A DNA stretch of 64,000 nucleotides from the NCBI GenBank assembly GCA_004102645.1, contig CP034928.1:1612001-1676000 (forward strand), given 5' to 3'. Positions 16,801-25,397 of the stretch are shown piece after piece. The translations under genes were made by a program, and so were the position numbers. Each line of letters opens with the position of its first letter. Within the stretch, counting starts at the first letter, position 1. The stretch comes from Candidatus Bipolaricaulis sibiricus (GTDB taxonomy: Bacteria; Bipolaricaulota; Bipolaricaulia; Bipolaricaulales; Bipolaricaulaceae). The notes under the pieces were generated by a model. The model was not told the origin of the DNA, ran no database searches, and saw only the letters and a list, made by a program, of their open reading frames with translations.

Positions 16801-19800
16801 GGGACCCGGCGGTGTACGAGCTCGTGGTCCGGGAGGCCCTGCCCCCGGGAATCGAGTACGTCGCCGGGACGACCCGGTGGCGCAAGGGGAGCGGTTCTTG
16901 GCAGTCTGGCTCTGATCCCACGTTCAGTGGGGACATTTGGAGCGGTTACACCCTGGAGTGGACAGAGACCGAAGTCCCAGGGCTCGCTGAACTCCGTTCC
17001 CGCCAGACCCTGGAGATCGAGTTTGGGATCCGCGCCCTGTGCAATTTCACGGGCGGGAACCTCGGGGGACAGGTGGGCTACCTGAACGTGTGCGGAGAGC
17101 CGGGGAGCTTACCAGTGGGCACCTTCCGCCTCGATGCCCGTCAGCCGAGCCTCTCCGTGAACAAAGTCCAGACTTCCCCGATGGGTCCGGTGGATTGCGA
17201 CTCTCTGATCACCTGGCGCATCGATGTCACGAACACCAGCGACATTCCCATCCCCTACGTCTGGGTGGAGGACGAGCTGGGAAGCGCCTTTGAGTACGTG
17301 TCCTCTACGGGCGGGATTGACGGAGGATATGGGAGTGGGTCCACTGCCACTTGGGTCATTGAAAACCTTGCCCCGGGAGCCACGGCCCAGCTCACCATTA
17401 CCGCCAGGCACGTTTTCTGCGGCGACCTAACCAACACCGTTTCCGCCTGGTGGGGCTGCGGATCCGACTCAGATGGAAGCTCCGACACCATGGACGCCGA
17501 CTGCCTCACCGATATACCCGCGACCAAGATGATCACCGCTTCGCGAAATCCCACGGTCAGCCTGAGCATGAATCTGGACCCTGCCCTGATCCCCGCCTGC
17601 GAAAAGAGCACACTAACCCTCACCCTCCACAACCCCTCCACCGCCAGTGCCGCGGCGGTGGACGTGCGAATCAGTTTGCCTTCGGGGCTTTCTTATGTGC
17701 TCGGCACCACCAGGATCGACTGCGGAGGCGGATTTGTGCCTGCCGGCGATCCAGTGGAATCCGGCGGCTACCTCTATTGGTACGATCCGGTTGACCAAGG
17801 GAGCAACCTGTGCGATGCGATTCCACAGGGCGGATCGGTGAGCCTGCAGTTCGATGTCCAGGCCAACTGCTACATCACCGCGGGTTCGCTGGGGATCACC
17901 GTCTACTACTATGACTGCTGTTATTCGACCCAGTTCCAGCGGAGCTCCTCGCCCACAGTTCAGCCCGCCTTGCCCGTGCTCACCGTCACCAAAACCCCGG
18001 ATTCTGTGGCGCTGGATTGCCACGACCCGAACAGCACGGTGACCTGGACCATCACCGTGACGAACACCGGGGCTGCCCAAGCGGACTGGGTAAGAGTGGA
18101 GGACACCTTGGGGTCGAGCTTCGTTTACGTGGACTCGAACCCGGGAGCCACGCAAATAGACGGGTACACCTACGCCTGGGAATTCGGGCCTTTGGCGCCC
18201 GGGGAGTCGACGAACCTGTCGATCACGGCTCATCTCACCAGGCCTTCGGAGACCTGCTCCGCTGGGCCGCGTACCAACACGGTGCGCGCGACCTGGGGTT
18301 GCGGCACCCCGGACGGGGATCCCACAACTCCGGAAGGATGTGCGTCGGGGATCTGGGTCCAGGATACAGCCCTGGTGACCATCTCTGATCTCTACCTTGC
18401 GCCGAGCGACATCCAGCCGGTCCTGACCTGTGTGGCAGACGGCAATTACCAGGGCCGGATTCAAGTCCGCGTGCGCAACCAGGGCGATGCCCAGGTAACA
18501 GAGGATTTCCGGCTCACCTTAACCGAAGCGCAGACAGGGTGGTCCGTCACAGGATATTTCTACCAGGATTTTGGCGGGACTTTGCCCATTAATTCCGGAT
18601 CTTCACGCACAATCTGGGTAGAGAACTGGCCTGTGAGCTGCGATACCTGCACCTACCAGTTCGTGATCCAGCTCGACTCGGCTGATGAGATCTGCGAATG
18701 CCGTGAGGGGAACAATCAGAACAGCCGCACCTGGACGATCACCATCCCGGATATCACTGTTCGCAGGGAGACCTTGGCCCTCGTCTGTGCTGGGGATGGT
18801 CAAGTTCGCATCTCTGGGACGGTCACGTTGGGGAACGAGGGCTGTGGGAGCAACCTGACCGCGGACGTCCCGATGCGGTTTGTCCTCCACGACGGGACGG
18901 GCTGCTCCGGGACGGTGCTCCACCAGTGGACGGAGACGTTCAGCAATGTAAACATCCCTGCTGGAGGTGAGCAGACTTTCGATGTAAGTCACACCTTCTC
19001 GCTTGATCTCTGTGCTGAGGCCAGTGGCTGCACTGTATCCCTCTTTATAGAGGCCGACTACACGGACTCCATATGCGAATGCGACGGGACAAACAACACC
19101 TTCTGCACAGAGTTCAATATCGACATCCCCGACGTGGTGGTGACCCACGAGAACCTGGCGCTCACCTGCGCCGGGGACGGGCAGGTCAGGATCTCGGGCA
19201 CGGTGACCCTGGGCAACGAGGGCTGTGGAGACAACCTGACCGCGAACGTCCCCGTCCGGCTCACCCTCTACGATCAGGCAGGGTGCAATGGGACGGTGCT
19301 CCACCAGTGGACGGCGACGTTCAGCAGCGTAAACATCCCTGCTGGAGGCGAGCAGAGTTTCGATGTAACTCACACCTTCCCGCTTGATCTCTGTGCTGAG
19401 GCCAGTGGCTGCACTGTATCCCTCCTTATAGAGGCCGACTACACGGGCTCCATATGCGAATGCGACGGGACGAACAACACCCTGTGCACCTCTTTCCCCG
19501 TGGAGATCCCTGATCTTGCGGTGGTGACCGTGGAACCGACCGTGCCCGACTCCTGCTCGCCAGGGCAGGTGGCGGTGACGGTGGCCAACGTGGGGTGCGT
19601 GGAGAGCCCTGCGGGCACAGTGGTGCGGATCACCGGCGACGCCACCGGAGAGACTGATCTTCCCTCCATCCCTGCCGGGCAGGAGATCACCGTGACCGTT
19701 TACCTGAACGAGGTTCTCCCCTGTGGCACGCATCAAGTCACCGCCACAGTGGATCCCGTCGGTACCGTCTGTGAGTGCTCGTCGGAAAACAACTCCCAGG

Positions 19801-22800
19801 AAGCCGAGTTCACCGTGGTCGACCCTGATCTCACCGTCAGCGAGCTCACGGTGGAGTGCCAAGGCGACGGAAGCTTTGCCGTGAGCGCAGCGGTCCAAAA
19901 TGTTGGGACTGAAGCCGCGCCACCCACTACGGTGCGTATCTACGTAGAAGTTGCTCTGTTCAATACCGTGGACATTCCCCCGCTAGCGATCGGTGGGAGC
20001 TACACCGTGAACTACGTGACCCCGCGGATCAAATGCGGTGAAGCCCACTTATTCCGCCTGGTTGTGGACGAAAACAATGTGATCTGCGAGTGCGACGAGG
20101 GTAATAACGAGGCCCAAGCTACGGCAAGCTGTGGCTGTCCCGCTTTGGTAACGCAAAAAGAGATCGCCCAGATTACCCGTGGTGGAATACCTATCGATCC
20201 CAGCCTTCCCATTCAGGCAGGCGATGTGATCACCTACCGCCTCGCTGTGCAGAATGTGGGCGAGGGGAAGGCTTTCAACGTGGACATTTCCGACACCCTC
20301 CCCAGCGAATTCCTCTACATCTCGGGGACAACACAAGCCAGCTGGCCCTCCGGAACGTACAGTTCTAATCCAAGTGGTGCTCCGGGGCCAAGCCTCTTTT
20401 GGGACACCTCGGCGGAGTTGTGGCCAAGTGAGACCCTTGTCCTGGAATTCCAGGCGGTGGTCACAAACGCCGTGGTCCAGGGGGAAATTTACACAAACTG
20501 GATGTATACCACCGGGGAAGAAGGCGACGGGAGTTCCATTCCGCCCGATATGAGCGCCACCGTTCCCGCCGATGACGATCCCTATGACTGTAGCTCCGTC
20601 TCCCACGAAGCTGCGGCTATCCCCGCCTTGTCGGTCGATAAGGAAATCGCCGATGTGATCAGAAATGGTGTCTCCATTTGGCCCACGAATACGGTGGAGC
20701 CGGGCGACCTTATCCACTGGCGGTTTACCATCAGGAACATAGGTATGGGGACCGCTTACGATGTGAACTTCACTGACGAGCTCCCTGCGGGCCTCGTGTA
20801 TGTGGAAGGGACGTACGAGGTGGACGATCCGCCGCAGGCTGGCTCCCTGGGAATATCCGTTGGAAGTACCGGTCATTTGGTGGCCGATATCTCCGCGACG
20901 ATCAATGGGGGCGGCACCTTAACGGCCGACTTCTTCACCTATGTGACCAGCGCCGTTCAGCAAGGTGTAGCTTTGGATAACTACGCCGGGACAACGGGAA
21001 AGGATGGGTACAACACTCCCATCCCTGCCGAAAACCCGCAAGCGGATGACACTTCCGATGATGACCCTGACGATCTTGATCCGGATGACACGGGCTTTGC
21101 CACGATCGGGGTGGCCGAGCCGGCCCTGGCGTTGGAGAAGGAAATCATCGATGTCCTGCGGGGCGGGGTGAGCATCTGGCCCACCCCAATCGTCCTCTGG
21201 GGCGATGTGATCGTGTATCAGGTCACGGTAAAGAACGTAGGTCTCGGTACAGCCTACGACGTGGATCTGACGGATGAACTACCTCTTGGCCTGGCTTACG
21301 ACACCTCTTATGGAGACGGGACCTACACGGTGGACAATCCCGCTGCCTCCGGATCTCTGGGGATCCCGGCCGGGGCCACAGGCAAGATCGTCGCTGACAT
21401 CTCTGCCACTGTGGCTGGGGGTGGAACCCTAGTGGCGGTGTACCGGGCCCAAGTAACACCGGACGCGGTGCCAGGGGTTTATGTCACCAACCTGGCTCGC
21501 GTTACTGGTCGGGATGGTGCTAAGACGCCGATTCCCGATTTCAACCTCTATGTGAACGACACCTACCCCGATCAGGATTCAACCACGATCCGCGTCGGTG
21601 CTCCAGCACTGGTCACGAACAAGGCGTACTACTGCGAGCCGTGTGATCCATGCGCGCCGGAATCCGGGGACTGCGATCCATGCCTAGAGGAACCAATCGA
21701 GGTCAGCGTGGGCAGTACCGTGGGGTTCCAGCTCGTGGTTGCCAACGTCGGGTACAGCCCCGCCTACGACATCATGGTCGAAGATTTCCTCCCCGCAGGT
21801 TTGGTCTACGTTGAGAAGTCCGCCGTGGTCAGATGGTCCGGAGGCACAGTGCAGGTTGAACCAACTGGCTCACCAGGCCCTGTGCTCACGTGGGTGACGG
21901 GACAGACCCTGGGACCGGGGGAGCGCCTGGTCATCACCTTCGATGCCCTGGTGACGGTTGATGCCTCAGTGGGCACCGAGGTCCACAACCTGATGTTCGC
22001 AAGCGGTGTAGATACTTTCAGCACCCCCATCCCCGCAGACTCGAGCTCGTTTGTCCCGCAGGACGATGATCCCGATGACCGCTCGGCCCTGAAGCTCATC
22101 GTGCGTGCAGGGCCCATAGGTACAGCACCTCCCATCACGGGTACGGCATCGGCAGCGCGTGCAGCTGGTGGGTGGGCAGCGCTGGGGCTTGTGGCGCTCG
22201 GTGGGCTGCTGGCGCTGCGTTTTCGGAAGATAATCGTGGCACGTGTTTTGTGGCTTGGGGTTCTTGTCTTCCTCATCCTCGCGGGTTGGGGAGCCGATTC
22301 CCACGGGGCAACGCACACGATCGTCCTAACTAGCGATCCGCTCCGGGGAGGGACTGTGTTCGGCGCCGGCCAGTATGAGACGGGCGAACGCGTCACGTTG
22401 ACCGCGCTTCCCAGTCGCGGCTTTGTGTTCGTAGCCTGGTTTGAAGACGAAGAGAACGTCTCCTCCTCGCCAGTGCTGGAGTTCATCGCCGACCGCGATC
22501 GCACCCTGGTGGCGAGGTTCCAGCCCTCCCTTGAGTTCGTGGGGATCATAGGTCTGGGGCAGGGAAGGCTGGCCCTTCTGCCCACCGTGGCCTTGGACAC
22601 CGGACGTGTCGAGATTCGGCCCCGCTTCCTGTTCCGAACAACCCCCTGGGATCTCCGGTTCGTCGCAGCATTCGCGGGCGAGAACTGGACGGACGCCCAG
22701 GTTCACCTCACCGGGTCGTGGGAGAAGCTGAGGTTCGGAGGCGGGATGATGTTCAACCCAGCTGGTCCCGCGTACCGATCCGCGTACTTCATGATCTCGG

Positions 22801-23579
22801 GCCCGTGGGATGACCTGCGACTTGGGTTTCGAGTCACCCACTACCCAGCATCGGGCTCGCCCCCTGCCCCGTATTTTCTCCACACCCTGACCCTGAGCAC
22901 GCGCGATCTGTCGGTCACCCTGCGCGGAGAGGAGCGCGCGGGGCTGATGTTCAAGGATGCTTCGGTCAGCGTGTTCGGCATGCCCATCTGTTGCGGAATC
23001 ACAGCCCAAGGGACCTTCTCCTTCACCAAGGCGGGGTTCTCCCACGCTCAGGTAGCCCTGACCCAGCTACCCTTCTTCTGCTGCGGTTTGACCATCGACA
23101 CCGCCGTCACGTTTACCGCGGACCGCAAGGCCATTGAGCTCTCTCCCCGGTGGAGTCCCCTCTGCGATGTGTGTCTTACGGTGTACGGCGACGTCCTGTG
23201 GGATCGGGACGCGTTTCATTGGAACGGGTTCGCCCTCTATGGGTACAAGATCCGGTGCTGTTTCGGGTCCTCGTGTTGTCCAGGAGGTGCCGGCGGGTAC
23301 GTGGAGATCCTGACAGCGTTTGATCCGAGCCAGGTCTCTGGTGATTTCCAGGGCGACGAGTTCGAGTACCTAAAGGTCCACGCCTGTCGCCCCGCCTGTT
23401 GCGGCGGAACGTACGCGTTCGATGTGATCGCGTTCTTCTCCCCGACGGGTCTGTTCGGGCTCTCGCGGATCAAGACCGCCCTCTCAGCTCCTCTCTTCCC
23501 GTCGTTCGTCCTGACCGCGACACTGGAAGCACAGGCGGGGGGCGCTGCGCTGAGCGTCGGCTGGGAGGTCAGGTTCTAG
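13839..23579 (+). CDS. Giant secreted repeat protein: DUF11 and CARDB domains, membrane segment, InlB-B repeat, barrel-like C-terminus
   Basis: A 3246-residue exported protein. Signal peptide: MRMCRALVFLFLVAVGCVAV. Many beta-sandwich repeats follow. DUF11 (conserved repeat) domains are seen at about nt 14314-14565, 16327-16610, 17150-17410, 17980-18235, 20136-20480, 20620-20960, 21121-21480 and 21604-21960, recognised by phrases such as WTITVENTGLGPIHNVVVTD. CARDB-like domains lie at 18390-20125 (ICECDGTNN motifs), including a 127-residue tandem duplicate. A hydrophobic segment followed by RFRK (about residues 2775-2798) looks like a C-terminal anchor, yet the frame continues with a second signal-like stretch (residues 2800-2825), an InlB-B repeat (about nt 22312-22530) and a Cys-rich beta-rich domain ending VGWEVRF. 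Start: GTG 13839 or ATG 13845, after GAGGGGAGGA. A cell-surface adhesion or envelope-layer role is likely. It may be two genes joined. Confidence 0.85.
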   Translation: MRMCRALVFLFLVAVGCVAVGQTVGLNGPTGMGRCEQAMFTVAFTAHASQTASAICFTVTLPNAGFVYVADSGQITLHDGEVVAAEPTPSGLNLVWDLDLLLGYPYALPPGETVTLEFAVGTGCGTISGTLSARVDYEQQGIPGYLTDSQPVEILPGAVQISKEPSVQDARVGDTVAWTITVENTGLGPIHNVVVTDTLGAGLAYVSATPDPDAVGGQVITWSLGSIPAGGQEQVQLSAEVVACKGLDNAADARFGCDDGSVCYDTAVDGGTATASVRLILQQPLLAWPPPTVEIPYCAQEGVEVVLPFTNVGEGPAYNVRWCVDCDPLVITNVGAGAYYEEGCFILEDPIPPNETFNLTFTVSVPDGWDWCAGVPSGLVICKIVYENVCGEKFYPPVQLGGFSTTYGPEGPPTLNVSLTGAEEVYICTEQDYTLSVSFSGLDACGNGGTSDISVVVDVPAGFTVLDAGGGDWTPGSDGTGGTISWTIPPTSPLSTTIRLRAPDSQQCHQVATLSATATAYDCCGCAISATSSVPIAIECYQLASVIREASPSVQEKCAEITYTNTYTFADDGPEVYFTDLEFIAYAENAQKYVAGSLTITIDGNPASPITVIDNTPGRSLVIQGIDDSGLVWGHTLVISYQLRLTPDSEPPSCPSSSTFYTWTTLNLDGKCAIGDECTEPCQVTEILAVTSATPTMSVSLTGLPDDFVDPCGTYDITLTLTKTSTFDPHDVVLTLENLNYYIVDLNSIQVSGVQPASPIPKDYGTYYEWEYGEAFVGQPNGAQSVLQFQVRKRCGPEVELRSEALYTDRCGGTCSVSDTEAPAYLRSPNLFVYKTPEVVYATQNEITWTIYVVNSGNGYAYEVWVDDVLGSGLKYESSSVTPSTGVTTTPHYDHLGNSINGVSWHIDAMTPGEQRVITLTARMVACSDLWDEVTTSLGCGGEDCLPPVSDDSTVLIPPTQLVATSSTTSPIATCTEQKALIRIRNAGDPAVYELVVREALPPGIEYVAGTTRWRKGSGSWQSGSDPTFSGDIWSGYTLEWTETEVPGLAELRSRQTLEIEFGIRALCNFTGGNLGGQVGYLNVCGEPGSLPVGTFRLDARQPSLSVNKVQTSPMGPVDCDSLITWRIDVTNTSDIPIPYVWVEDELGSAFEYVSSTGGIDGGYGSGSTATWVIENLAPGATAQLTITARHVFCGDLTNTVSAWWGCGSDSDGSSDTMDADCLTDIPATKMITASRNPTVSLSMNLDPALIPACEKSTLTLTLHNPSTASAAAVDVRISLPSGLSYVLGTTRIDCGGGFVPAGDPVESGGYLYWYDPVDQGSNLCDAIPQGGSVSLQFDVQANCYITAGSLGITVYYYDCCYSTQFQRSSSPTVQPALPVLTVTKTPDSVALDCHDPNSTVTWTITVTNTGAAQADWVRVEDTLGSSFVYVDSNPGATQIDGYTYAWEFGPLAPGESTNLSITAHLTRPSETCSAGPRTNTVRATWGCGTPDGDPTTPEGCASGIWVQDTALVTISDLYLAPSDIQPVLTCVADGNYQGRIQVRVRNQGDAQVTEDFRLTLTEAQTGWSVTGYFYQDFGGTLPINSGSSRTIWVENWPVSCDTCTYQFVIQLDSADEICECREGNNQNSRTWTITIPDITVRRETLALVCAGDGQVRISGTVTLGNEGCGSNLTADVPMRFVLHDGTGCSGTVLHQWTETFSNVNIPAGGEQTFDVSHTFSLDLCAEASGCTVSLFIEADYTDSICECDGTNNTFCTEFNIDIPDVVVTHENLALTCAGDGQVRISGTVTLGNEGCGDNLTANVPVRLTLYDQAGCNGTVLHQWTATFSSVNIPAGGEQSFDVTHTFPLDLCAEASGCTVSLLIEADYTGSICECDGTNNTLCTSFPVEIPDLAVVTVEPTVPDSCSPGQVAVTVANVGCVESPAGTVVRITGDATGETDLPSIPAGQEITVTVYLNEVLPCGTHQVTATVDPVGTVCECSSENNSQEAEFTVVDPDLTVSELTVECQGDGSFAVSAAVQNVGTEAAPPTTVRIYVEVALFNTVDIPPLAIGGSYTVNYVTPRIKCGEAHLFRLVVDENNVICECDEGNNEAQATASCGCPALVTQKEIAQITRGGIPIDPSLPIQAGDVITYRLAVQNVGEGKAFNVDISDTLPSEFLYISGTTQASWPSGTYSSNPSGAPGPSLFWDTSAELWPSETLVLEFQAVVTNAVVQGEIYTNWMYTTGEEGDGSSIPPDMSATVPADDDPYDCSSVSHEAAAIPALSVDKEIADVIRNGVSIWPTNTVEPGDLIHWRFTIRNIGMGTAYDVNFTDELPAGLVYVEGTYEVDDPPQAGSLGISVGSTGHLVADISATINGGGTLTADFFTYVTSAVQQGVALDNYAGTTGKDGYNTPIPAENPQADDTSDDDPDDLDPDDTGFATIGVAEPALALEKEIIDVLRGGVSIWPTPIVLWGDVIVYQVTVKNVGLGTAYDVDLTDELPLGLAYDTSYGDGTYTVDNPAASGSLGIPAGATGKIVADISATVAGGGTLVAVYRAQVTPDAVPGVYVTNLARVTGRDGAKTPIPDFNLYVNDTYPDQDSTTIRVGAPALVTNKAYYCEPCDPCAPESGDCDPCLEEPIEVSVGSTVGFQLVVANVGYSPAYDIMVEDFLPAGLVYVEKSAVVRWSGGTVQVEPTGSPGPVLTWVTGQTLGPGERLVITFDALVTVDASVGTEVHNLMFASGVDTFSTPIPADSSSFVPQDDDPDDRSALKLIVRAGPIGTAPPITGTASAARAAGGWAALGLVALGGLLALRFRKIIVARVLWLGVLVFLILAGWGADSHGATHTIVLTSDPLRGGTVFGAGQYETGERVTLTALPSRGFVFVAWFEDEENVSSSPVLEFIADRDRTLVARFQPSLEFVGIIGLGQGRLALLPTVALDTGRVEIRPRFLFRTTPWDLRFVAAFAGENWTDAQVHLTGSWEKLRFGGGMMFNPAGPAYRSAYFMISGPWDDLRLGFRVTHYPASGSPPAPYFLHTLTLSTRDLSVTLRGEERAGLMFKDASVSVFGMPICCGITAQGTFSFTKAGFSHAQVALTQLPFFCCGLTIDTAVTFTADRKAIELSPRWSPLCDVCLTVYGDVLWDRDAFHWNGFALYGYKIRCCFGSSCCPGGAGGYVEILTAFDPSQVSGDFQGDEFEYLKVHACRPACCGGTYAFDVIAFFSPTGLFGLSRIKTALSAPLFPSFVLTATLEAQAGGAALSVGWEVRF
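18774..19535 (+). repeat. Tandem 381-bp duplication inside the giant gene (two CARDB units)
   Basis: Two adjacent 381-bp units (18774-19154 and 19155-19535) encode 127-residue copies. They share long identical protein stretches, for example CAGDGQVRISGTVTLGNEGC, and near-identical DNA across 18911-19090 versus 19292-19471. The high nucleotide identity relative to the other repeats in the gene points to a recent in-frame duplication. Confidence 0.85.
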
Positions 23580-24784
23580 GGCCCCGCCAGGAAGAACCTG
23601 TGGAATAGGGATAGCACGGCTCGATGGTGGCCGGGGACGAGGACGTGGTGGTTCCCAAGCGGCTCCTGGAGAAGGCGCGCCAGGGCCCCCTTCGCCATCT
23701 TGAACACGACTTGGGTCCGGCAGAGGTCCTCTCGGCCTAAGTGTTCGGGCAGGACCGACCCCTCGGCGAAGAACCCTCCCTCCAGCCCCTTCCCCCCGAA
23801 CCGGACGAGGGTGTAGGGGCCCGGGCGGACCCGCCCCGCCACGGCGAGGCCGATCCCCGACTCGAAGTGGGTCCGCAAGCGGTAGGAGGCGACGATGGCA
23901 AGGGGCACCGTGCAATGGGCGAGGACGAGCCGCCCTCGCTTGAGGTCGAGGTCAGCGGGGTTGGCGAGGAACCCCGGGCCGCCGGTGAGTTCCTGCGCCA
24001 CCATCAGGGCGAGGAGCGCCGGGATGTCCCCCTCGCAGCCACCTGGAATGCCGGCATCGGACAGGCATGACAGCGCCCAGCACGCGGTCATCCGGTGGGG
24101 GAGGAGCCCGAAGCACGCGATGGTCAGGGCATCCAACCGCTCGTCGTGCACCAACCGCGCCAGCGCAGCATGGACACCGCTCGCCATCGTCCGTTCTCCA
24201 TCCCCGATCCCTTCCCCCTCCCCCGGGACGGGGGCCTGCGCCTCCGTCGGCCGCCGGACGAGGACAGCATCCAGAGGAAATTGGCGGACGACCAACCCCA
24301 ACTTCTCCGCAAGGACGTCCATGCCCAGCGAGCTGGCCACAAGCCAGGGCGAGGGTTCCCCCACCAACCCCACCCGCTTCCCTCTCAAGCCCCGGGCAAG
24401 GGCCACCGCTCGCCCCAGTACGGGGAGGGACACCGTCTGGGACACCGTCTCCGTCCCGAGGTGGACAACCCACACCGAGCGACGATCCTGGTGTAGCTGG
24501 GCCGCGACCTCGAGCGCCGCGGGGAGGGAGTTATGCCCGGGATGGGAGAGAAGGACGATCGGCCCCGTCACCCGCTCCGCGAACGCCACGGCCTCCCCTT
24601 CGGTGCCACCGGTGAGGACAAGGAGAAGGTGGGCCGGCTCGGTCACGATCGTGTCCGCATCCGTCACAACCAGCTCCACGCCCTCCCGTTCCCGAAATGC
24701 TGCCACAACCCGGCACGCCAGGTCGGCCACCGCGCCGTGGAGGCCCGACGCAAGGGGGAGCACCGGCAAGCGAACCTCAGCCAT
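23576..24784 (-). CDS. L-fucose/L-arabinose isomerase-like protein
   Basis: A 402-residue protein of the fucose-isomerase-like family (FucI/AraA C-terminal fold). The N-terminal half has alternating beta-alpha units (VVTDADTIV, LLLVLTGGTEGEAVAFAE, GPIVLLSHPGHNSLPAALE). The middle has GKRVGLVGEPSPWLVASS, and the C-terminal half carries CFGLLPHRMTACWALSCLSD, GGCEGDIPALLALMVAQ, LVLAHCTVPLAI and the closing HHVLVPGHH, as in sugar isomerases of this group. The specific sugar is unknown, and genuine isomerase activity is not shown for many members. Start: ATG at 24784, which overlaps the rbfA stop by 8 bases; this makes it the last gene of the infB operon. It shares a CTAG with the giant gene's stop, so the two genes converge with overlapping stops. 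Confidence 0.75.
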   Translation of the reverse strand: MAEVRLPVLPLASGLHGAVADLACRVVAAFREREGVELVVTDADTIVTEPAHLLLVLTGGTEGEAVAFAERVTGPIVLLSHPGHNSLPAALEVAAQLHQDRRSVWVVHLGTETVSQTVSLPVLGRAVALARGLRGKRVGLVGEPSPWLVASSLGMDVLAEKLGLVVRQFPLDAVLVRRPTEAQAPVPGEGEGIGDGERTMASGVHAALARLVHDERLDALTIACFGLLPHRMTACWALSCLSDAGIPGGCEGDIPALLALMVAQELTGGPGFLANPADLDLKRGRLVLAHCTVPLAIVASYRLRTHFESGIGLAVAGRVRPGPYTLVRFGGKGLEGGFFAEGSVLPEHLGREDLCRTQVVFKMAKGALARLLQEPLGNHHVLVPGHHRAVLSLFHRFFLAGP

Positions 24785-25115
24785 CTCCCTCTCGCGGCGG
24801 AACAGGGAAACCGAGGGGACTCGCAACGACGAACGTGAGCCTGGGCACCCGGCGCACGGACAGCCGGCGGGCGAGCTGCGCGCGGATGAACCCCCGGTCA
24901 TGGACCAGAGCAGCGCGGGCCTTTTCCTGATCCGTGGGCACCCCCTGGAGGGCCACCGCCACCACCGCTTCCTCCCGATCCGGGGACAACCTCACCCCCA
25001 TCACGGTGGGCAAGGCCACCCGGAGGGCAGGATCTTTGACCTCGAACTCGAGGATTCGCGCTACCTCACGGGCGATCGTAGAGACGAGCCGGGAGCGGCG
25101 ATGCGCCGACATCAC
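24777..25115 (-). CDS. rbfA: 30S ribosome-binding factor RbfA
   Basis: A 112-residue KH-like factor that binds the immature 30S subunit and helps process the 5' end of 16S rRNA. Family pattern: RRSRLVSTIAREVARILEFEVKDPAL, then VMGVRLSPDREEAVVAVAL, and the closing RGFIRAQLARRLSVRRVPRLTFVV. Normal length. Starts GTG-ATG (25115/25112); the GTG overlaps the stop of the DUF503 gene as GTGA. Placed after infB and the DUF503 gene as in many bacteria; truB, usually next, is replaced by a sugar-isomerase-like gene. Confidence 0.93.
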   Translation of the reverse strand: MMSAHRRSRLVSTIAREVARILEFEVKDPALRVALPTVMGVRLSPDREEAVVAVALQGVPTDQEKARAALVHDRGFIRAQLARRLSVRRVPRLTFVVASPLGFPVPPREGDG

Positions 25116-25393
25116 AGGACGGACAGGTCGTGCCCCTCGACGTAGTAATCTCGATTCCCGTCGAGCGCGTCGAGGAGCCTCATCAGCACCTCATCGGTGT
25201 GACCACGGGCGTTGGATAGGTAAGCGAATCCAAGGACCGCGCTCTTGGGATCGTCCAAGCCATCCAACTCCGCTGCCGACACGTTGAACTCCCGCCGCGT
25301 CCGGGCGAGGATCGCAGCCACCACCGACCGCTTCTCCTTCAGGGTCCTCGTGCCGGGAAGCCTCAGCCGTACCTCAAGCACGCCCACGGGCAT
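25112..25393 (-). CDS. DUF503 (YlxP-like) protein
   Basis: A 93-residue protein of the DUF503/YlxP family, conserved between infB and rbfA in many bacteria. It begins MPVGVLEVRLRLPGTRTLKE, followed by KRSVVAAILARTRREFNVSAAELDGLDD, matching the ferredoxin-like core. The family is linked to ribosome maturation mainly through gene context; its activity is unknown. The ATG at 25393 lies 4 bases after the infB stop, and the stop overlaps rbfA. Confidence 0.9.
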   Translation of the reverse strand: MPVGVLEVRLRLPGTRTLKEKRSVVAAILARTRREFNVSAAELDGLDDPKSAVLGFAYLSNARGHTDEVLMRLLDALDGNRDYYVEGHDLSVL

Positions 25394-25397
25394 CGCC

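Noticed and set aside
18603-19898. A minus-strand frame of 431 codons inside the giant gene
   Set aside because: Shadow of the duplicated CARDB units; it repeats because the sense DNA repeats, and has no start signals.
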